Of a DNA stretch of 64,000 nt, positions 34,655 to 43,632 are shown one piece after another; position 1 is the stretch's first letter, and the number at the start of each line of letters is the position of its first letter. This DNA comes from Ferrovibrio sp. MS7. GTDB taxonomy: Bacteria > Pseudomonadota > Alphaproteobacteria > Ferrovibrionales > Ferrovibrionaceae. The position numbers and the translations under genes are program-made. The stretch covers positions 1,826,001-1,890,000 of the forward strand of contig NZ_JBBKBA010000001.1 of the NCBI RefSeq assembly GCF_038404985.1. Reading direction: 5' to 3'. The notes beneath the pieces are model-generated. The model saw only the letters and a list, made by a program, of their open reading frames with translations, searched no databases and was not told the DNA's origin.

Positions 34655-35737
34655 GTGTCCGAGCTGCAAGAGCGCGAAATCGGCTTGAGCTACCCATTCG
34701 CCGGGCATCCGCAAGGCCCGCGCCCCGGCGATGCCGAGGTTTACGAACTGCGTCCCGGCGCGCTGTGGCTGCGCATGCCGATCCCCATTCCCGGCCTAGA
34801 CTACATCAATCTCTGGCTGTTGCGCGATGGCGAAGGTTGGACCGTGGTGGATACCGGTTTCCGCTCAGCCAAGCTGCAGGCGCTCTGGGAACAGGTGTTC
34901 GAGCGCCATCTCGGCGGCCTGCCGATCACCCGCATCATCTGCACCCATTTCCATCCCGACCATATTGGCCTCGCCGGCTGGCTGCATGAACGCTGGCAGG
35001 CGCCACTCTGGATGACGCTGGGCGAGTGGAGCTTCGGCCGCATGCTGATGCTCGACAGCCTGCCTGAAGTGCCGGCGGAAGTGATCGACTTCTATCAGCG
35101 CATGGGCTTCAGCCCGGAGCAGATGGAGAAGATCAAGGCCAGCGGCTTCGGCAATTTCCGCAAGGCGGTGGGCGAGATCCCGCGCTACTACCACCGCATG
35201 GTGGAAGGCGATAGCGTGCGCATCGGCAGCCATGATTGGCGAGTCATCATCGGACGCGGCCATTCGCCGGAACATGCCAGCCTGTATTGCGCCGATCTCA
35301 ACCTGCTGATTTCCGGCGACCAGGTGCTGCCGCGTATCAGCCCGCATATCGGCGTCTATCCCGGCGAGCCGGATGCCGCGTCGTTGACGCTGTATCTCAA
35401 GTCCTTCGACCGCTTCGCCGACCTGCCGGCGGATGTCTGGGTGCTGCCGGCCCATGGCGACGTGTTCGTCGGCCTGCATGCCCGTATCGCCTATCTCAAG
35501 CGCCACCACCAGGAACGCCTGGATATCATCATGCAGGCGCTGGACAAGCCGATGACGGCGCTGGATACCCTGCCGCTGCTGTTCAAGCGCGACATCACCG
35601 GGCATCTGACGCTGGCTGCCGGCGAGGCGGTGGCGCATCTGCATCACCTGATGGAAGAAGGCCTGATCGAGCGCCGGGTCAACGCCGCTGGGGTCTACGA
35701 ATACAGCCGCCGCCTGCTGGCCGAGGCGGCACAGTAA
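34655..35737 (+). CDS. MBL-fold metallo-hydrolase
   Basis: The 360-residue protein has the metal-site motif THFHPDHIG, a further His in GRGHSPEHASLYC, the bridging Asp in LISGDQVLP, and LPAHGD near the end of the domain. A C-terminal winged-helix-like part (residues about 280-350) follows, as in the LACTB2-type group. It may be a thioesterase or other hydrolase; the acyl-CoA context favours a thioester. The start is GTG 34655 behind AAGGAAA. The SDR gene follows after 26 bases. Confidence 0.88.
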   Translation: MSELQEREIGLSYPFAGHPQGPRPGDAEVYELRPGALWLRMPIPIPGLDYINLWLLRDGEGWTVVDTGFRSAKLQALWEQVFERHLGGLPITRIICTHFHPDHIGLAGWLHERWQAPLWMTLGEWSFGRMLMLDSLPEVPAEVIDFYQRMGFSPEQMEKIKASGFGNFRKAVGEIPRYYHRMVEGDSVRIGSHDWRVIIGRGHSPEHASLYCADLNLLISGDQVLPRISPHIGVYPGEPDAASLTLYLKSFDRFADLPADVWVLPAHGDVFVGLHARIAYLKRHHQERLDIIMQALDKPMTALDTLPLLFKRDITGHLTLAAGEAVAHLHHLMEEGLIERRVNAAGVYEYSRRLLAEAAQ

Positions 35738-35763
35738 AGAACAAAAACCGAGGGGAGGGGCGC

Positions 35764-36588
35764 ATGACGACGCTCAAGGGCAAGACGCTGTTCATTACCG
35801 GCGCCAGCCGGGGCATTGGGCTGGCCATCGCTTTGCGCGCAGCCCGCGATGGCGCCAATATCGTCATTGCCGCGAAGACCACCGCGCCGCATCCCAAGCT
35901 GGCCGGCACCATCTACTCCGCCGCCGAGGCCATCGAGGCGGCCGGTGGCCAGGCCTTGCCGCTGGTGGTGGATGTGCGCGAGGAAGCGGTGGTGGAAGCC
36001 GCCATGGCGCAGGCTGCTGAACGCTTCGGCGGCATCGACATCCTGATCAACAACGCCTCCGCCATCAGCCTCACCGGCACGCTGGAAACGCCGATGAAGC
36101 GGTTCGACCTGATGCATCAGATCAATCTGCGCGGCACGTATCTGTGTTCGCAGAAGGCTTTGCCCTATCTGCTCAAGGCGCCGAACCCGCATATCCTCAC
36201 CATGTCGCCGCCGCTCAATGTTGAGGAACGCTGGTTCGCGCCGCATGTCGCCTACACCATGGCGAAATTCGGCATGAGCCTCTGCGTGCTCGGCATGGCC
36301 GGCGAATTCCGCGACAAGGGCGTGGCGGTGAACGCGCTGTGGCCGCGCACCGCCGTCGATACCGATGCGATGAACGTGATCACCGGGCCGGATTTCCGCC
36401 GCCGCTGCCGCAAGCCGGAAATCCTCGCCGATGCCGCGCATGCGATCCTCACACGGCAGAGCAAATCCTGCACCGGCAATTTCTTCATCGATGATGACGT
36501 ATTGCGCGAAGCCGGCGTCACCGACTTCGCCATCTACCGCCATGAAGGCGTGGCGGAGAAGGACCTGATCCCGGATTTCTTCGTCTGA
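35764..36588 (+). CDS. SDR-family oxidoreductase (HSDL2-like)
   Basis: The 274 residues carry the short-chain dehydrogenase signatures TGASRGIGLAIA (cofactor), LINNASAI, and the active site YTMAK with a serine in LTMSPPLNV. The SPPLN stretch and the C-terminal DFFV are typical of the HSDL2 group, linked to fatty-acid or isoprenoid acyl metabolism. The likely cofactor is NADP(H). It is cotranscribed with the MBL gene and converges on mcd, 15 bases away. Confidence 0.9.
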   Translation: MTTLKGKTLFITGASRGIGLAIALRAARDGANIVIAAKTTAPHPKLAGTIYSAAEAIEAAGGQALPLVVDVREEAVVEAAMAQAAERFGGIDILINNASAISLTGTLETPMKRFDLMHQINLRGTYLCSQKALPYLLKAPNPHILTMSPPLNVEERWFAPHVAYTMAKFGMSLCVLGMAGEFRDKGVAVNALWPRTAVDTDAMNVITGPDFRRRCRKPEILADAAHAILTRQSKSCTGNFFIDDDVLREAGVTDFAIYRHEGVAEKDLIPDFFV

Positions 36589-36603
36589 CGGCTGGCTCCA
36601 GGC

Positions 36604-38304
36604 TCAGCCGTTGCGCTGCTCCAGCAGGCGGCGGGCGATCACCTGCGCCTGAATTTCGGCGGCACCCTCGAAGATGTTGAGAATGCGCGCGTCGCACAGC
36701 ACGCGGCTGATCGGGTATTCCTCGGCATAGCCGTTGCCGCCATGCACCTGTAGCGCATTATCGGCATTCGACCAGGCGACGCGGGCGGCGAGCAGCTTGG
36801 CCATGCCGGCTTCCAGGTCGCAGCGGCGGTCGGCATCCTTCTCGCGCGCGGCGAAATAGCTGAGCTGGCGCGCGAACATGGTTTCCACCACCATCCAGGC
36901 GATCTTGCCGTGCACGCGCGGGAAGGAATAGATCGGCTTGCCGAACTGCACCCGGTCAAGCGCGTATTTCATGCCGAGTTCGAGCGCGCATTGCGCCACG
37001 CCGAGCGCGCGGGCGGCGGTCTGGATGCGGGCCGACTCGAAGGTTTCCATCAACTGCTTGAAGCCCTGGCCCTCGCGGCCGCCGAGCAGGTTCCCGGCCT
37101 TCACCTTGAAGCCATCGAAGCCGATCTCGTATTCCTTCATGCCGCGATAGCCGAGCACCTTGATCTCGCCGCCGCTCATCCCTTCTGCGGGGAAGGGATT
37201 GGCATCGTCGCCGCGCGGCTTCTCGGCCAGCAGCATCGAGAGGCCCTTGTAGCCCGGCTCGCTCGGATCGGTGCGCACCAGCAGGGTCATCAGGTCGGTG
37301 CGCGCCGCGTGCGTGATCCAGGTCTTGTTGCCGGTGACTTCGTAGAAGTCGCCGTTCTTGATCGCGCGGGTGCGCAGGCTGCCGAGGTCGGAGCCGGTAT
37401 TCGGTTCGGTGAACACGGCGGTGGGCAGGATTTCGCCCGAGGAAAGCTTCGGCAGCCAGTATTTCTTCTGCTCTTCCGTGCCGCCGCGCAGGATCAGCTC
37501 GCCGGCGATTTCGGTACGGGTGCCAAGGCTGCCAACGCCGATATAGCCGCGGCTGAGTTCTTCCGACACCACGCACATCGCGGTCTTGCCGAAGCCATGG
37601 CCGCCGTATTCTTCAGGAATGGTGAGGCCGAACACGCCCATCTCGGCCATTTCCAACACCACCGGCATCGGGATGAATTCATCCTTGCGGTGCCAGTCAT
37701 GGGCAAACGGGATCACCTTGTCCTCGGCGAAGCGGCGGAACTGCTCGCGCACCATGGCGAGGGTCTCGTCCAGGCCGAGTTCGCCGAAATTGCCAGTGTT
37801 CAGGCTGTCGCTGATAAGCTGCGCGATGCGGCTGCGCACGGCGCTGTTGTTGCCGCCCTGCACCAGGGTCAGCACCGCCGGGATGCGGTAGGCGCCAAGC
37901 GCTTCCTGGGTCACGCCAAGGTCTTCCGGGCGGCAGATTTCCACCTGGCTCATGGCGATGCCGCCCTGAAGCTGGGCCAGGTATTCGCCGAAACCGGCCT
38001 GCAGGATCAGGCTTTCCAGTTCGCTCAGGCGGCCATCAGCCTGAAGCCGCTCGGCCCAGTGCAGCGTTTCCTTCATGGTCGCGGCATAGGTGGCGAACCA
38101 CGACAGGCCATGGCAGGCGAACTGCTCTTCCTCAAGCCGCGCCGTATCGATGCGGCCATCGGCGCCGCGCACCAGCTGCGCCACCGCCGCCGTGGCTTGC
38201 GCCACCAGTTGCTCGGCGGCCCCCAGCGCTTCGCCGCAGGTGGCGAGCAGGTTGGGCAGCAGCAGGCTTTCAGGAGCAGCAGGCAGTTTGACGGCAGCGG
38301 ACAT
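36604..38304 (-). CDS. mcd: (2S)-Methylsuccinyl-CoA dehydrogenase (Mcd)
   Basis: At 566 residues this flavoenzyme has an N-terminal extension of about 160 residues before the usual acyl-CoA dehydrogenase domains, as known for Mcd. Core motifs are IPEEYGGHGFGK, TEPNTGSDLGSLRTRA, GNKTWITHAARTD, and FEGAAEIQAQVIARRLL, whose Glu is the likely base. It oxidises methylsuccinyl-CoA to mesaconyl-CoA. Placement right after ccr and near ecm makes the assignment firm, although the last few steps of the pathway are not encoded in the window. Confidence 0.92.
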   Translation of the reverse strand: MSAAVKLPAAPESLLLPNLLATCGEALGAAEQLVAQATAAVAQLVRGADGRIDTARLEEEQFACHGLSWFATYAATMKETLHWAERLQADGRLSELESLILQAGFGEYLAQLQGGIAMSQVEICRPEDLGVTQEALGAYRIPAVLTLVQGGNNSAVRSRIAQLISDSLNTGNFGELGLDETLAMVREQFRRFAEDKVIPFAHDWHRKDEFIPMPVVLEMAEMGVFGLTIPEEYGGHGFGKTAMCVVSEELSRGYIGVGSLGTRTEIAGELILRGGTEEQKKYWLPKLSSGEILPTAVFTEPNTGSDLGSLRTRAIKNGDFYEVTGNKTWITHAARTDLMTLLVRTDPSEPGYKGLSMLLAEKPRGDDANPFPAEGMSGGEIKVLGYRGMKEYEIGFDGFKVKAGNLLGGREGQGFKQLMETFESARIQTAARALGVAQCALELGMKYALDRVQFGKPIYSFPRVHGKIAWMVVETMFARQLSYFAAREKDADRRCDLEAGMAKLLAARVAWSNADNALQVHGGNGYAEEYPISRVLCDARILNIFEGAAEIQAQVIARRLLEQRNG

Positions 38305-38350
38305 GGCGGGCGGTCTTCGTTATGAGAGAGAAGCGTTGCATAAAGAGAAC

Positions 38351-38375
38351 GGGGCGCGGCTTTGCGCCGCGCCCC
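38351..38375 (-). other. Strong hairpin between ccr and mcd
   Basis: GGGGCGCGGC-tttgc-GCCGCGCCCC forms a 10-bp GC stem just 3' of ccr on its transcript. No T-run follows, so a simple Rho-independent stop is unlikely. It could stabilise the ccr message or attenuate mcd transcription. Confidence 0.65.
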
Positions 38376-38385
38376 GGCCTTCAGG

Positions 38386-39699
38386 TCAGTTGTTGCCGAC
38401 CTCGATGGCGTCCTCGACGGTACGCAGGCCCGGCACCTTGGCCGAGACCAGCACCGCCATGTTGCCCGGCTTGTGCTGGTTCTTCCACATCTTGGTGTGG
38501 GCGCGCGGAATGTCGGCCCAGGAGAACACTTCCGACATGCAGGGATCGAGGCGGCGTTCGATCACCAGCTGGTTGGCCTGGCTGGCCTGCAGCAGGTTGG
38601 CGAAATGGCTGCCCTGGATGCGCTTCTGCCGCATCCACACGAAGCGCGCGTCGAAGGTGATGTTGAAGCCGGTGGTGCCGGCGCAGAACACCACCATGCC
38701 GCCGCGCTTGACGACGAAGCAGCTCACCGGGAAGGTCTGCTCGCCCGGATGCTCGAACACGAAATCGACATCGTTGCCCTTGCCGGTGATGTCCCAGATT
38801 GCCTTGCCGAAGGCACGGCACTTCTTCATGTACTCGGCGTATTTCTCGACATCGAGCACCGGCGGCAACTGGCCCCAGCAATCGAAGTCGTTGCGGTTGA
38901 TTACGCCCTTGGCGCCCAGGCTCATCACGAAGTCGCGCTTCGATTCATCCGAGATGATGCCGATGGCATTGGCGCCGGAAATGGCGACAAGCTGGATCGC
39001 CATCGAGCCGAGGCCGCCGGCGGCGCCCCACACAAGCACGTTATGGCCCGGCCGCAGGATATGCGGGCGGTGGCCGAACAGCATGCGGTAGGCGGTGGCG
39101 AGCGTCAGCGTGTAGCAGGCGCTTTCTTCCCAGGTCAGGTGCTTCGGGCGCGGCATGAGCTGGCGCGACTGCACGCGAGCGAACTGGGCGAAGGAACCAT
39201 CCGGCGTCTCGTAGCCCCAGATGCGCTGGGTCGGCGAGTTCATCGGATCGCCGCCATTGCATTCCTCGTCGTCGCCGTCGTCCTGGTTGCAATGGACGAT
39301 GACTTCGTCGCCGACCTTCCAGCGCTTCACGCGGCGACCGACGGCGTAGACGATGCCCGACGCATCGGAGCCGGCGATGTGATACGGCGCCTTATGCACG
39401 TCGAAGGGCGAAATCGGCACGCCGAGGCCGGCCCAGACGCCGTTGTAGTTCACGCCCGCCGCCATCACCAGGATCAGCACTTCGTCGGCGTCGATCTCTG
39501 GCGTCGGCAATACTTCGAGCTGGAACGAATCTTCCGGCGGGCCGTGGCGCTCGCGCCGGATCGCCCAGCCATACATCTGCTTCGGCACATGGCCGAGCGG
39601 CGGAATCTCACCCACCTCGTAGAGGTCCTTGTAGCCACCCTTGACCGGCGTGCCATTGGAAGTCTGCAGCGTCACCACGGTCCCACCCGCATTGGACAT
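38386..39699 (-). CDS. ccr: Crotonyl-CoA carboxylase/reductase (Ccr)
   Basis: The 437-residue medium-chain dehydrogenase-type protein has the Ccr start region (YEVGEIPPLGHVPKQMYGWA), NYNGVWAGLG, the nucleotide-binding WGAAGGLGSMAIQL, and the Ccr-type HFANLLQASQANQLV. It reductively carboxylates crotonyl-CoA with NADPH and CO2 to ethylmalonyl-CoA, the key step of the ethylmalonyl-CoA pathway. ATG 39699 follows AAGGAG; the GTG 15 bases upstream lies inside that region. It is divergent from ecm and upstream of mcd. Confidence 0.96.
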   Translation of the reverse strand: MSNAGGTVVTLQTSNGTPVKGGYKDLYEVGEIPPLGHVPKQMYGWAIRRERHGPPEDSFQLEVLPTPEIDADEVLILVMAAGVNYNGVWAGLGVPISPFDVHKAPYHIAGSDASGIVYAVGRRVKRWKVGDEVIVHCNQDDGDDEECNGGDPMNSPTQRIWGYETPDGSFAQFARVQSRQLMPRPKHLTWEESACYTLTLATAYRMLFGHRPHILRPGHNVLVWGAAGGLGSMAIQLVAISGANAIGIISDESKRDFVMSLGAKGVINRNDFDCWGQLPPVLDVEKYAEYMKKCRAFGKAIWDITGKGNDVDFVFEHPGEQTFPVSCFVVKRGGMVVFCAGTTGFNITFDARFVWMRQKRIQGSHFANLLQASQANQLVIERRLDPCMSEVFSWADIPRAHTKMWKNQHKPGNMAVLVSAKVPGLRTVEDAIEVGNN

Positions 39700-39919
39700 G
39701 TTATTCTCCTTCACCGAGGTAACCCCTCGTCAGATCATCTTTGCCCCTGCCTGACCCGCCATAGGCGAGTGCAGGCGCTGCAATGCGATTGACATTTTTC
39801 GGCGGTGCCGCAAAAATGGCAAGTGCGTTTTGCAGTGCAGCGGAGGTTATGATATTTCCGTTGCAGGCCGCAAGGGGGCAATTTAATGTCCCAAAATCGA
39901 ATCGCGACGGAATATTATT
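39700..39919. promoter_or_regulatory. Divergent ccr/ecm control region
   Basis: This 220-base AT-richer gap must hold both promoters. A TTGACA at 39789-39794 and a TATGAT at 39848-39853 are promoter-like on +, though not spaced as one pair. Between them lie several TGCA/TTGC elements (TTTTGCAGTGCAG, 39828-39840), which resemble half-sites of acetyl-/propionyl-CoA regulators of the RamB/PccR group. This last point is inference. Confidence 0.45.
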
Positions 39920-41968
39920 ATGACGAAGCCCGTTGAAGCCTCTGCTGCTGCGCAACCCGTTCTTCGCACTAGCAAAAAGCCGGATTCTGCCGCCGCGGTC
40001 GAGAAACCTTGGCTTTTTCGCACCTATTCCGGGCATAGCTCGGCCAGTGCCTCGAACGAGCTTTACCGCACCAATCTGGGCCGCGGCCAGACCGGTTTGA
40101 GCGTCGCTTTCGACCTGCCGACCCAGACCGGCTACGATTCGGACCATGTGCTGGCGCGCGGCGAAGTCGGCAAGGTCGGCGTGCCGGTGGCGCATCTGGG
40201 TGACATGCGGGTGCTGTTCGACCAGATCCCGTTGGCCAAGATGAACACCTCCATGACCATCAACGCCCCGGCGGCCTGGCTGCTGGCGCTTTATATCGCG
40301 GTGGCCGAGGAGCAGGGCGCCAGCCGGGCCGAACTGAACGGCACGGTGCAGAACGACATCATCAAGGAATATCTCTCGCGCGGCACCTATATCTTCCCGC
40401 CGGCGGCCTCGATGCGGCTGATCACCGATGTGATCGCGTTTACCTATCGCGAGCTGCCGAAGTGGAACCCGACCAATGTGTGCAGCTATCACCTGCAGGA
40501 AGCCGGCGCGACGCCGGTGCAGGAACTGGCTTATGCGCTGGCGACCGGCATTGCCGTGCTCGATGCGGTGAAGGCCTCGGGCCAGGTGCCGCCGGAAGAT
40601 TTCGCGCAGGCTTTCGGGCGCATCAGCTTTTTCGTCAATGCCGGCATCCGGTTCGTGACCGAAATCTGCAAGATGCGCGCCTTCGTCGATCTCTGGGAGG
40701 AGATCGGCCGCGAACGCTACGGCGTCACCGACGAGAAGGCTTTGCTGTTCCGCTACGGTGTGCAGGTGAATTCGCTCGGCCTCACCGAGCCGCAGCCGGA
40801 AAACAATGTCTACCGCATCCTGCTTGAGATGCTGGCGGTGGTGCTGTCGAAGAAGGCGCGTGCCCGCGCCGTGCAGTTGCCGGCCTGGAACGAAGCGCTG
40901 GGCCTGCCGCGTCCCTGGGATCAGCAATGGTCGCTGCGCCTGCAGCAGATCGTCGCCTATGAAACCGACCTCTTGGAATATGGCGACCTGTTCGATGGCA
41001 ACCCGGCCATTGATGCCAAGGTGAGTGAATTGAAGGCTGCCGCGCGCGCCGAACTCAAGCGCATCGAGGATATGGGCGGCGCGATCCAGGCGGTCGAGAG
41101 CGGCTATCTCAAGCAGGCGCTGGTGGAGAGCAACACCAATCGCGTGCGCGGCATCGAAACCGGTGCGATCACCGTGGTTGGCGTCAACAAGTTCACCGAA
41201 AGCGCGCCGTCGCCGCTGGTGGCCTCCGAGGGCGGCGCCATCATGACCGTCGATCCTGCCGCCGAAGCTGAGCAGATCGAGCGGTTGAAGGCCTGGCGTG
41301 CACAGCGTGACCCGCAGGCAGTGGCGGCAGCCCTAAAAGAATTGGAAGCGGCGGCGCGCGAAGGGCGCAATATCATGGAGCCGAGCATTGCGGCGGCGAA
41401 GGCCGGCGTCACCACCGGTGAATGGGCCGGCTGCCTGCGTGGCGTGTTCGGTGAATACCGCGCGCCCACGGGTGTCGCGGCCTCCGCCAATGCTACCGCC
41501 GACGATGGCATGGATGAATTGCGTGCCGAAGTCGCCGCCGTGGCACGCCGGCTTGGCCGCCCGATCAAGCTGCTGGTCGGCAAGCCAGGGCTCGATGGCC
41601 ATTCCAACGGTGCCGAGCAGATCGCGGTGAAGGCACGCGATTGCGGCATGGAAGTGGTCTATGAAGGCATCCGCCTGACGCCGGAACAGATCGTTTCGGC
41701 GGCGCTGGAAGAAGGCGTCCACCTTGTCGGCCTGTCGATCCTCTCTGGCTCCCATGTTGAGCTGGCAACCGATGTGATCGAGCGCATGCGCGCCGAAGGC
41801 ATCGGCGACGTGCCGGTGGTGGTCGGCGGCATCATCCCGCCAGAGGATGAGCGCAAGCTGCGCGCAGCCGGCATCGCCGCCGTATTCACGCCGAAGGACT
41901 TCAACCTGACGCAGATCATGCGCGCCATCGCCCAACTGGTCGACACGACCTATTCCAAGGCGGCTTGA
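39920..41968 (+). CDS. ecm: Ethylmalonyl-CoA mutase (Ecm/MeaA)
   Basis: The 682 residues comprise the TIM-barrel mutase domain (FDLPTQTGYDSDH, NTSMTINAPAAWLLALY) and a C-terminal B12-binding domain with the GLDGHSNG cobalamin motif and LVGLSILSGSH. The single-chain organisation and length are those of Ecm/MeaA, not the two-subunit methylmalonyl-CoA mutase. It converts (2R)-ethylmalonyl-CoA to (2S)-methylsuccinyl-CoA, feeding Mcd. No B12 riboswitch is seen. Confidence 0.95.
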   Translation: MTKPVEASAAAQPVLRTSKKPDSAAAVEKPWLFRTYSGHSSASASNELYRTNLGRGQTGLSVAFDLPTQTGYDSDHVLARGEVGKVGVPVAHLGDMRVLFDQIPLAKMNTSMTINAPAAWLLALYIAVAEEQGASRAELNGTVQNDIIKEYLSRGTYIFPPAASMRLITDVIAFTYRELPKWNPTNVCSYHLQEAGATPVQELAYALATGIAVLDAVKASGQVPPEDFAQAFGRISFFVNAGIRFVTEICKMRAFVDLWEEIGRERYGVTDEKALLFRYGVQVNSLGLTEPQPENNVYRILLEMLAVVLSKKARARAVQLPAWNEALGLPRPWDQQWSLRLQQIVAYETDLLEYGDLFDGNPAIDAKVSELKAAARAELKRIEDMGGAIQAVESGYLKQALVESNTNRVRGIETGAITVVGVNKFTESAPSPLVASEGGAIMTVDPAAEAEQIERLKAWRAQRDPQAVAAALKELEAAAREGRNIMEPSIAAAKAGVTTGEWAGCLRGVFGEYRAPTGVAASANATADDGMDELRAEVAAVARRLGRPIKLLVGKPGLDGHSNGAEQIAVKARDCGMEVVYEGIRLTPEQIVSAALEEGVHLVGLSILSGSHVELATDVIERMRAEGIGDVPVVVGGIIPPEDERKLRAAGIAAVFTPKDFNLTQIMRAIAQLVDTTYSKAA

Positions 41969-41980
41969 ATAGAATGACTC

Positions 41981-42068
41981 GTGAATGCCCCCGCCAAGCC
42001 GGGGCATTCACGTGCTGCTTTATCCTCCAAACCGCACGTCACCGCCGGGCTTGACCCGGCAATGACGA
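41981..42068. repeat. Two hairpin repeat units downstream of ecm
   Basis: GTGAATGCCCC...GGGGCATTCAC (41981-42011) and CGTCACCGCCGGGcttgaCCCGGCAATGACG (42037-42068) are single hairpins related to the arms of the nested palindromes. They look like lone or decayed half-elements. Confidence 0.7.
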
Positions 42069-42099
42069 CGGGGGTGGGGCATGCCCGCCACACATTCCC

Positions 42100-42184
42100 A
42101 CGTCATCCCCGGGCTTGACCCGGGGATCTCATGCCATTCTTGATCACCAGCCTGAGATGCGCGGATCAAGTCCGCGCATGACGA
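42100..42184. repeat. Nested palindromic intergenic repeat (class A) with unlike arms
   Basis: The left arm has a CCCCGGGcttgaCCCGGGG hairpin; the right arm has GCGCGGatcaagtCCGCGC. Outer boxes GTCAT/ATGAC and inner boxes ATCTCA/TGAGAT are kept. The arms can pair within themselves but only partly with each other. Confidence 0.8.
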
Positions 42185-42199
42185 GAAGGAAGGCGCAAC

Positions 42200-42230
42200 A
42201 AAAAAGCCCAGGGCTTGCCTGGGCTTTTTT
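42200..42230. terminator. Bidirectional intrinsic terminator
   Basis: A-run, GCCCAGG, loop gcttg, CCTGGGC, T-run. The A- and T-tracts on both sides let it end transcription of ecm (+) and of the convergent hydrolase gene (-). Confidence 0.92.
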
Positions 42231-42250
42231 GTTTGAGCCGAAACGGCAAC

Positions 42251-43384
42251 TCAGTTGATCGGGGTGCCTTCTTCCATCGGCGGCAGGTCGATCATGCCGG
42301 CTTCGGCCTTGGCCTCTTCCGGGGTCAGGTCGGCATCGGCAGCCGGGGTAGCAGCGGCGGCTGCCGCCGGGCTGGCCTGCACATTGCCGAGTTCGTCGGC
42401 GATGGTGAAGGCGCGGATCGGCAGCGTGTCCTTTTCCGGCACCATCGGCGCCAGGGCGAGGTCGAGTTCGATCGGCTTATCCAGCAGGCCACGGTCGGTG
42501 CCGAGATGGCGCTCGAAGAAATCCGTGGTGCGGGCGATGGAATCATCCTTGGCGGCGCCTTTGAAGGCATGACCTTCGCCGTTGTAGATTTTCATCTCGT
42601 AATCGGCGCCGACATCCTTGAGCAGGCTTTCCAGCTCATGCGCCTTGCGCACCGGCACGATGCGGTCGCGGTCGCCATGCAGCACCAGGGTCGGCGGCAT
42701 GCGGTCGATGCCCTTGCGCTGCACTTCCGCCGGCATGGCGCCGAACATGTTCACCACCGCCTGCACGCGGGCATCGCGGCTGCCGAGGCTCAGGGCATGG
42801 AAGCCGCCGAGCGAGAGGCCGAACACGCCGATCTTGTCGCTGTCGACATAGCCGAGCTTGGAGACATAGGAGATCGCCGAGGCGATTACCTTCTCGCGCT
42901 GCTCATGCAGGGCGGGCGATGCCTTGCGGGCCTCGGAGAGGCCGTCGAAATAATGCACCACGAAGGCGGAGATGCCGCGATCGGCCAGGGCCTTCGCCTG
43001 CGGGTAGAATAGCGAGCCGTCGCCAAGGCCATGCGAGCCATGCAGGATCAGCACGGCGGGGGCCTTGCCGGCATAGCCGAGCAGGGAGGTGTCACCCTTG
43101 ATGATATCCACCCGCACCCAGCGACCGTCGATCATGAAGCCATCGCCGCGCGCCTGGGCGGCGGCGCGGGCCGGCTCGGCATTCTTCTGCTTGCGCTGCT
43201 TCGGCGCCGCCTTGGCCGGTTGTGCCTTGGCGGTCTGGGTGGTTTTCTCGGTCTGCTTGTGTGTACGCGGCTGGCCCGAGGCGCTCCAAGGGGTGAGCGC
43301 CAGGGCCGGTAGGGCGCCCAGGGCAAACGCCACCGCAGTGATGCGGTGAAAGCGTCGTAGCGTCGCAGCCAAGCCCAAGGCCAT
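42251..43384 (-). CDS. Exported dienelactone-hydrolase-like alpha/beta hydrolase
   Basis: The 377-residue protein starts with a signal-like segment (ITAVAFALGALPALAL), then a Lys/Ala/Gln-rich linker to about residue 80. The alpha/beta hydrolase domain has an oxyanion region (VLILHGSHGLGDGS), the nucleophile elbow GLSLGG with Ser where true dienelactone hydrolases have Cys, Asp in LHGDRDRIV, and His in GEGHAFKG. It should cleave an ester or peptide in the periplasm. ATG 43384 follows GGGGGAG. An alanine-rich C-terminal tail is unusual. Confidence 0.85.
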   Translation of the reverse strand: MALGLAATLRRFHRITAVAFALGALPALALTPWSASGQPRTHKQTEKTTQTAKAQPAKAAPKQRKQKNAEPARAAAQARGDGFMIDGRWVRVDIIKGDTSLLGYAGKAPAVLILHGSHGLGDGSLFYPQAKALADRGISAFVVHYFDGLSEARKASPALHEQREKVIASAISYVSKLGYVDSDKIGVFGLSLGGFHALSLGSRDARVQAVVNMFGAMPAEVQRKGIDRMPPTLVLHGDRDRIVPVRKAHELESLLKDVGADYEMKIYNGEGHAFKGAAKDDSIARTTDFFERHLGTDRGLLDKPIELDLALAPMVPEKDTLPIRAFTIADELGNVQASPAAAAAATPAADADLTPEEAKAEAGMIDLPPMEEGTPIN

Positions 43385-43549
43385 TAACTCCCCCGTTAAC
43401 CCCCTGTTTACCCTAACCGGATAGCCTAGGACCATCCGGTGTTACAAACTGTAACGACCGCAGCCGGGCTTGTCACCCCTTAAATCGCATAAAAATTCCG
43501 CCCGATTCGTTAATCGGAACATGGGGTTGACTCAACATACTGTGGCTGC

Positions 43550-43578
43550 TTGACGCTCCCCGGCCACCTCCCTACCTT
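43550..43578 (+). promoter_or_regulatory. Probable sigma-70-type promoter of trxA
   Basis: TTGACG (43550-43555), 17 bases, TACCTT (43573-43578), about 54 bases before the start codon. Two small palindromes lie upstream, CCGATTcgttAATCGG (43502-43517) and GTTGAcTCAAC (43526-43536), either of which could bind a regulator. Confidence 0.55.
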
Positions 43579-43632
43579 ATTTGCGACCAGCGGCCCACAA
43601 ACGGGACCGCGCCAGAATAAGGAACCACTCCC

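Noticed and set aside
39700-39919. Cobalamin riboswitch before ecm
   Set aside because: No B12-box-like GCCACTG or supporting fold was seen; the region instead has promoter-like elements and TGCA motifs.
41981-42184. CRISPR-like repeat series after ecm
   Set aside because: The units differ in length and sequence, have no regular spacers and match the intergenic palindrome family; no cas gene is near.
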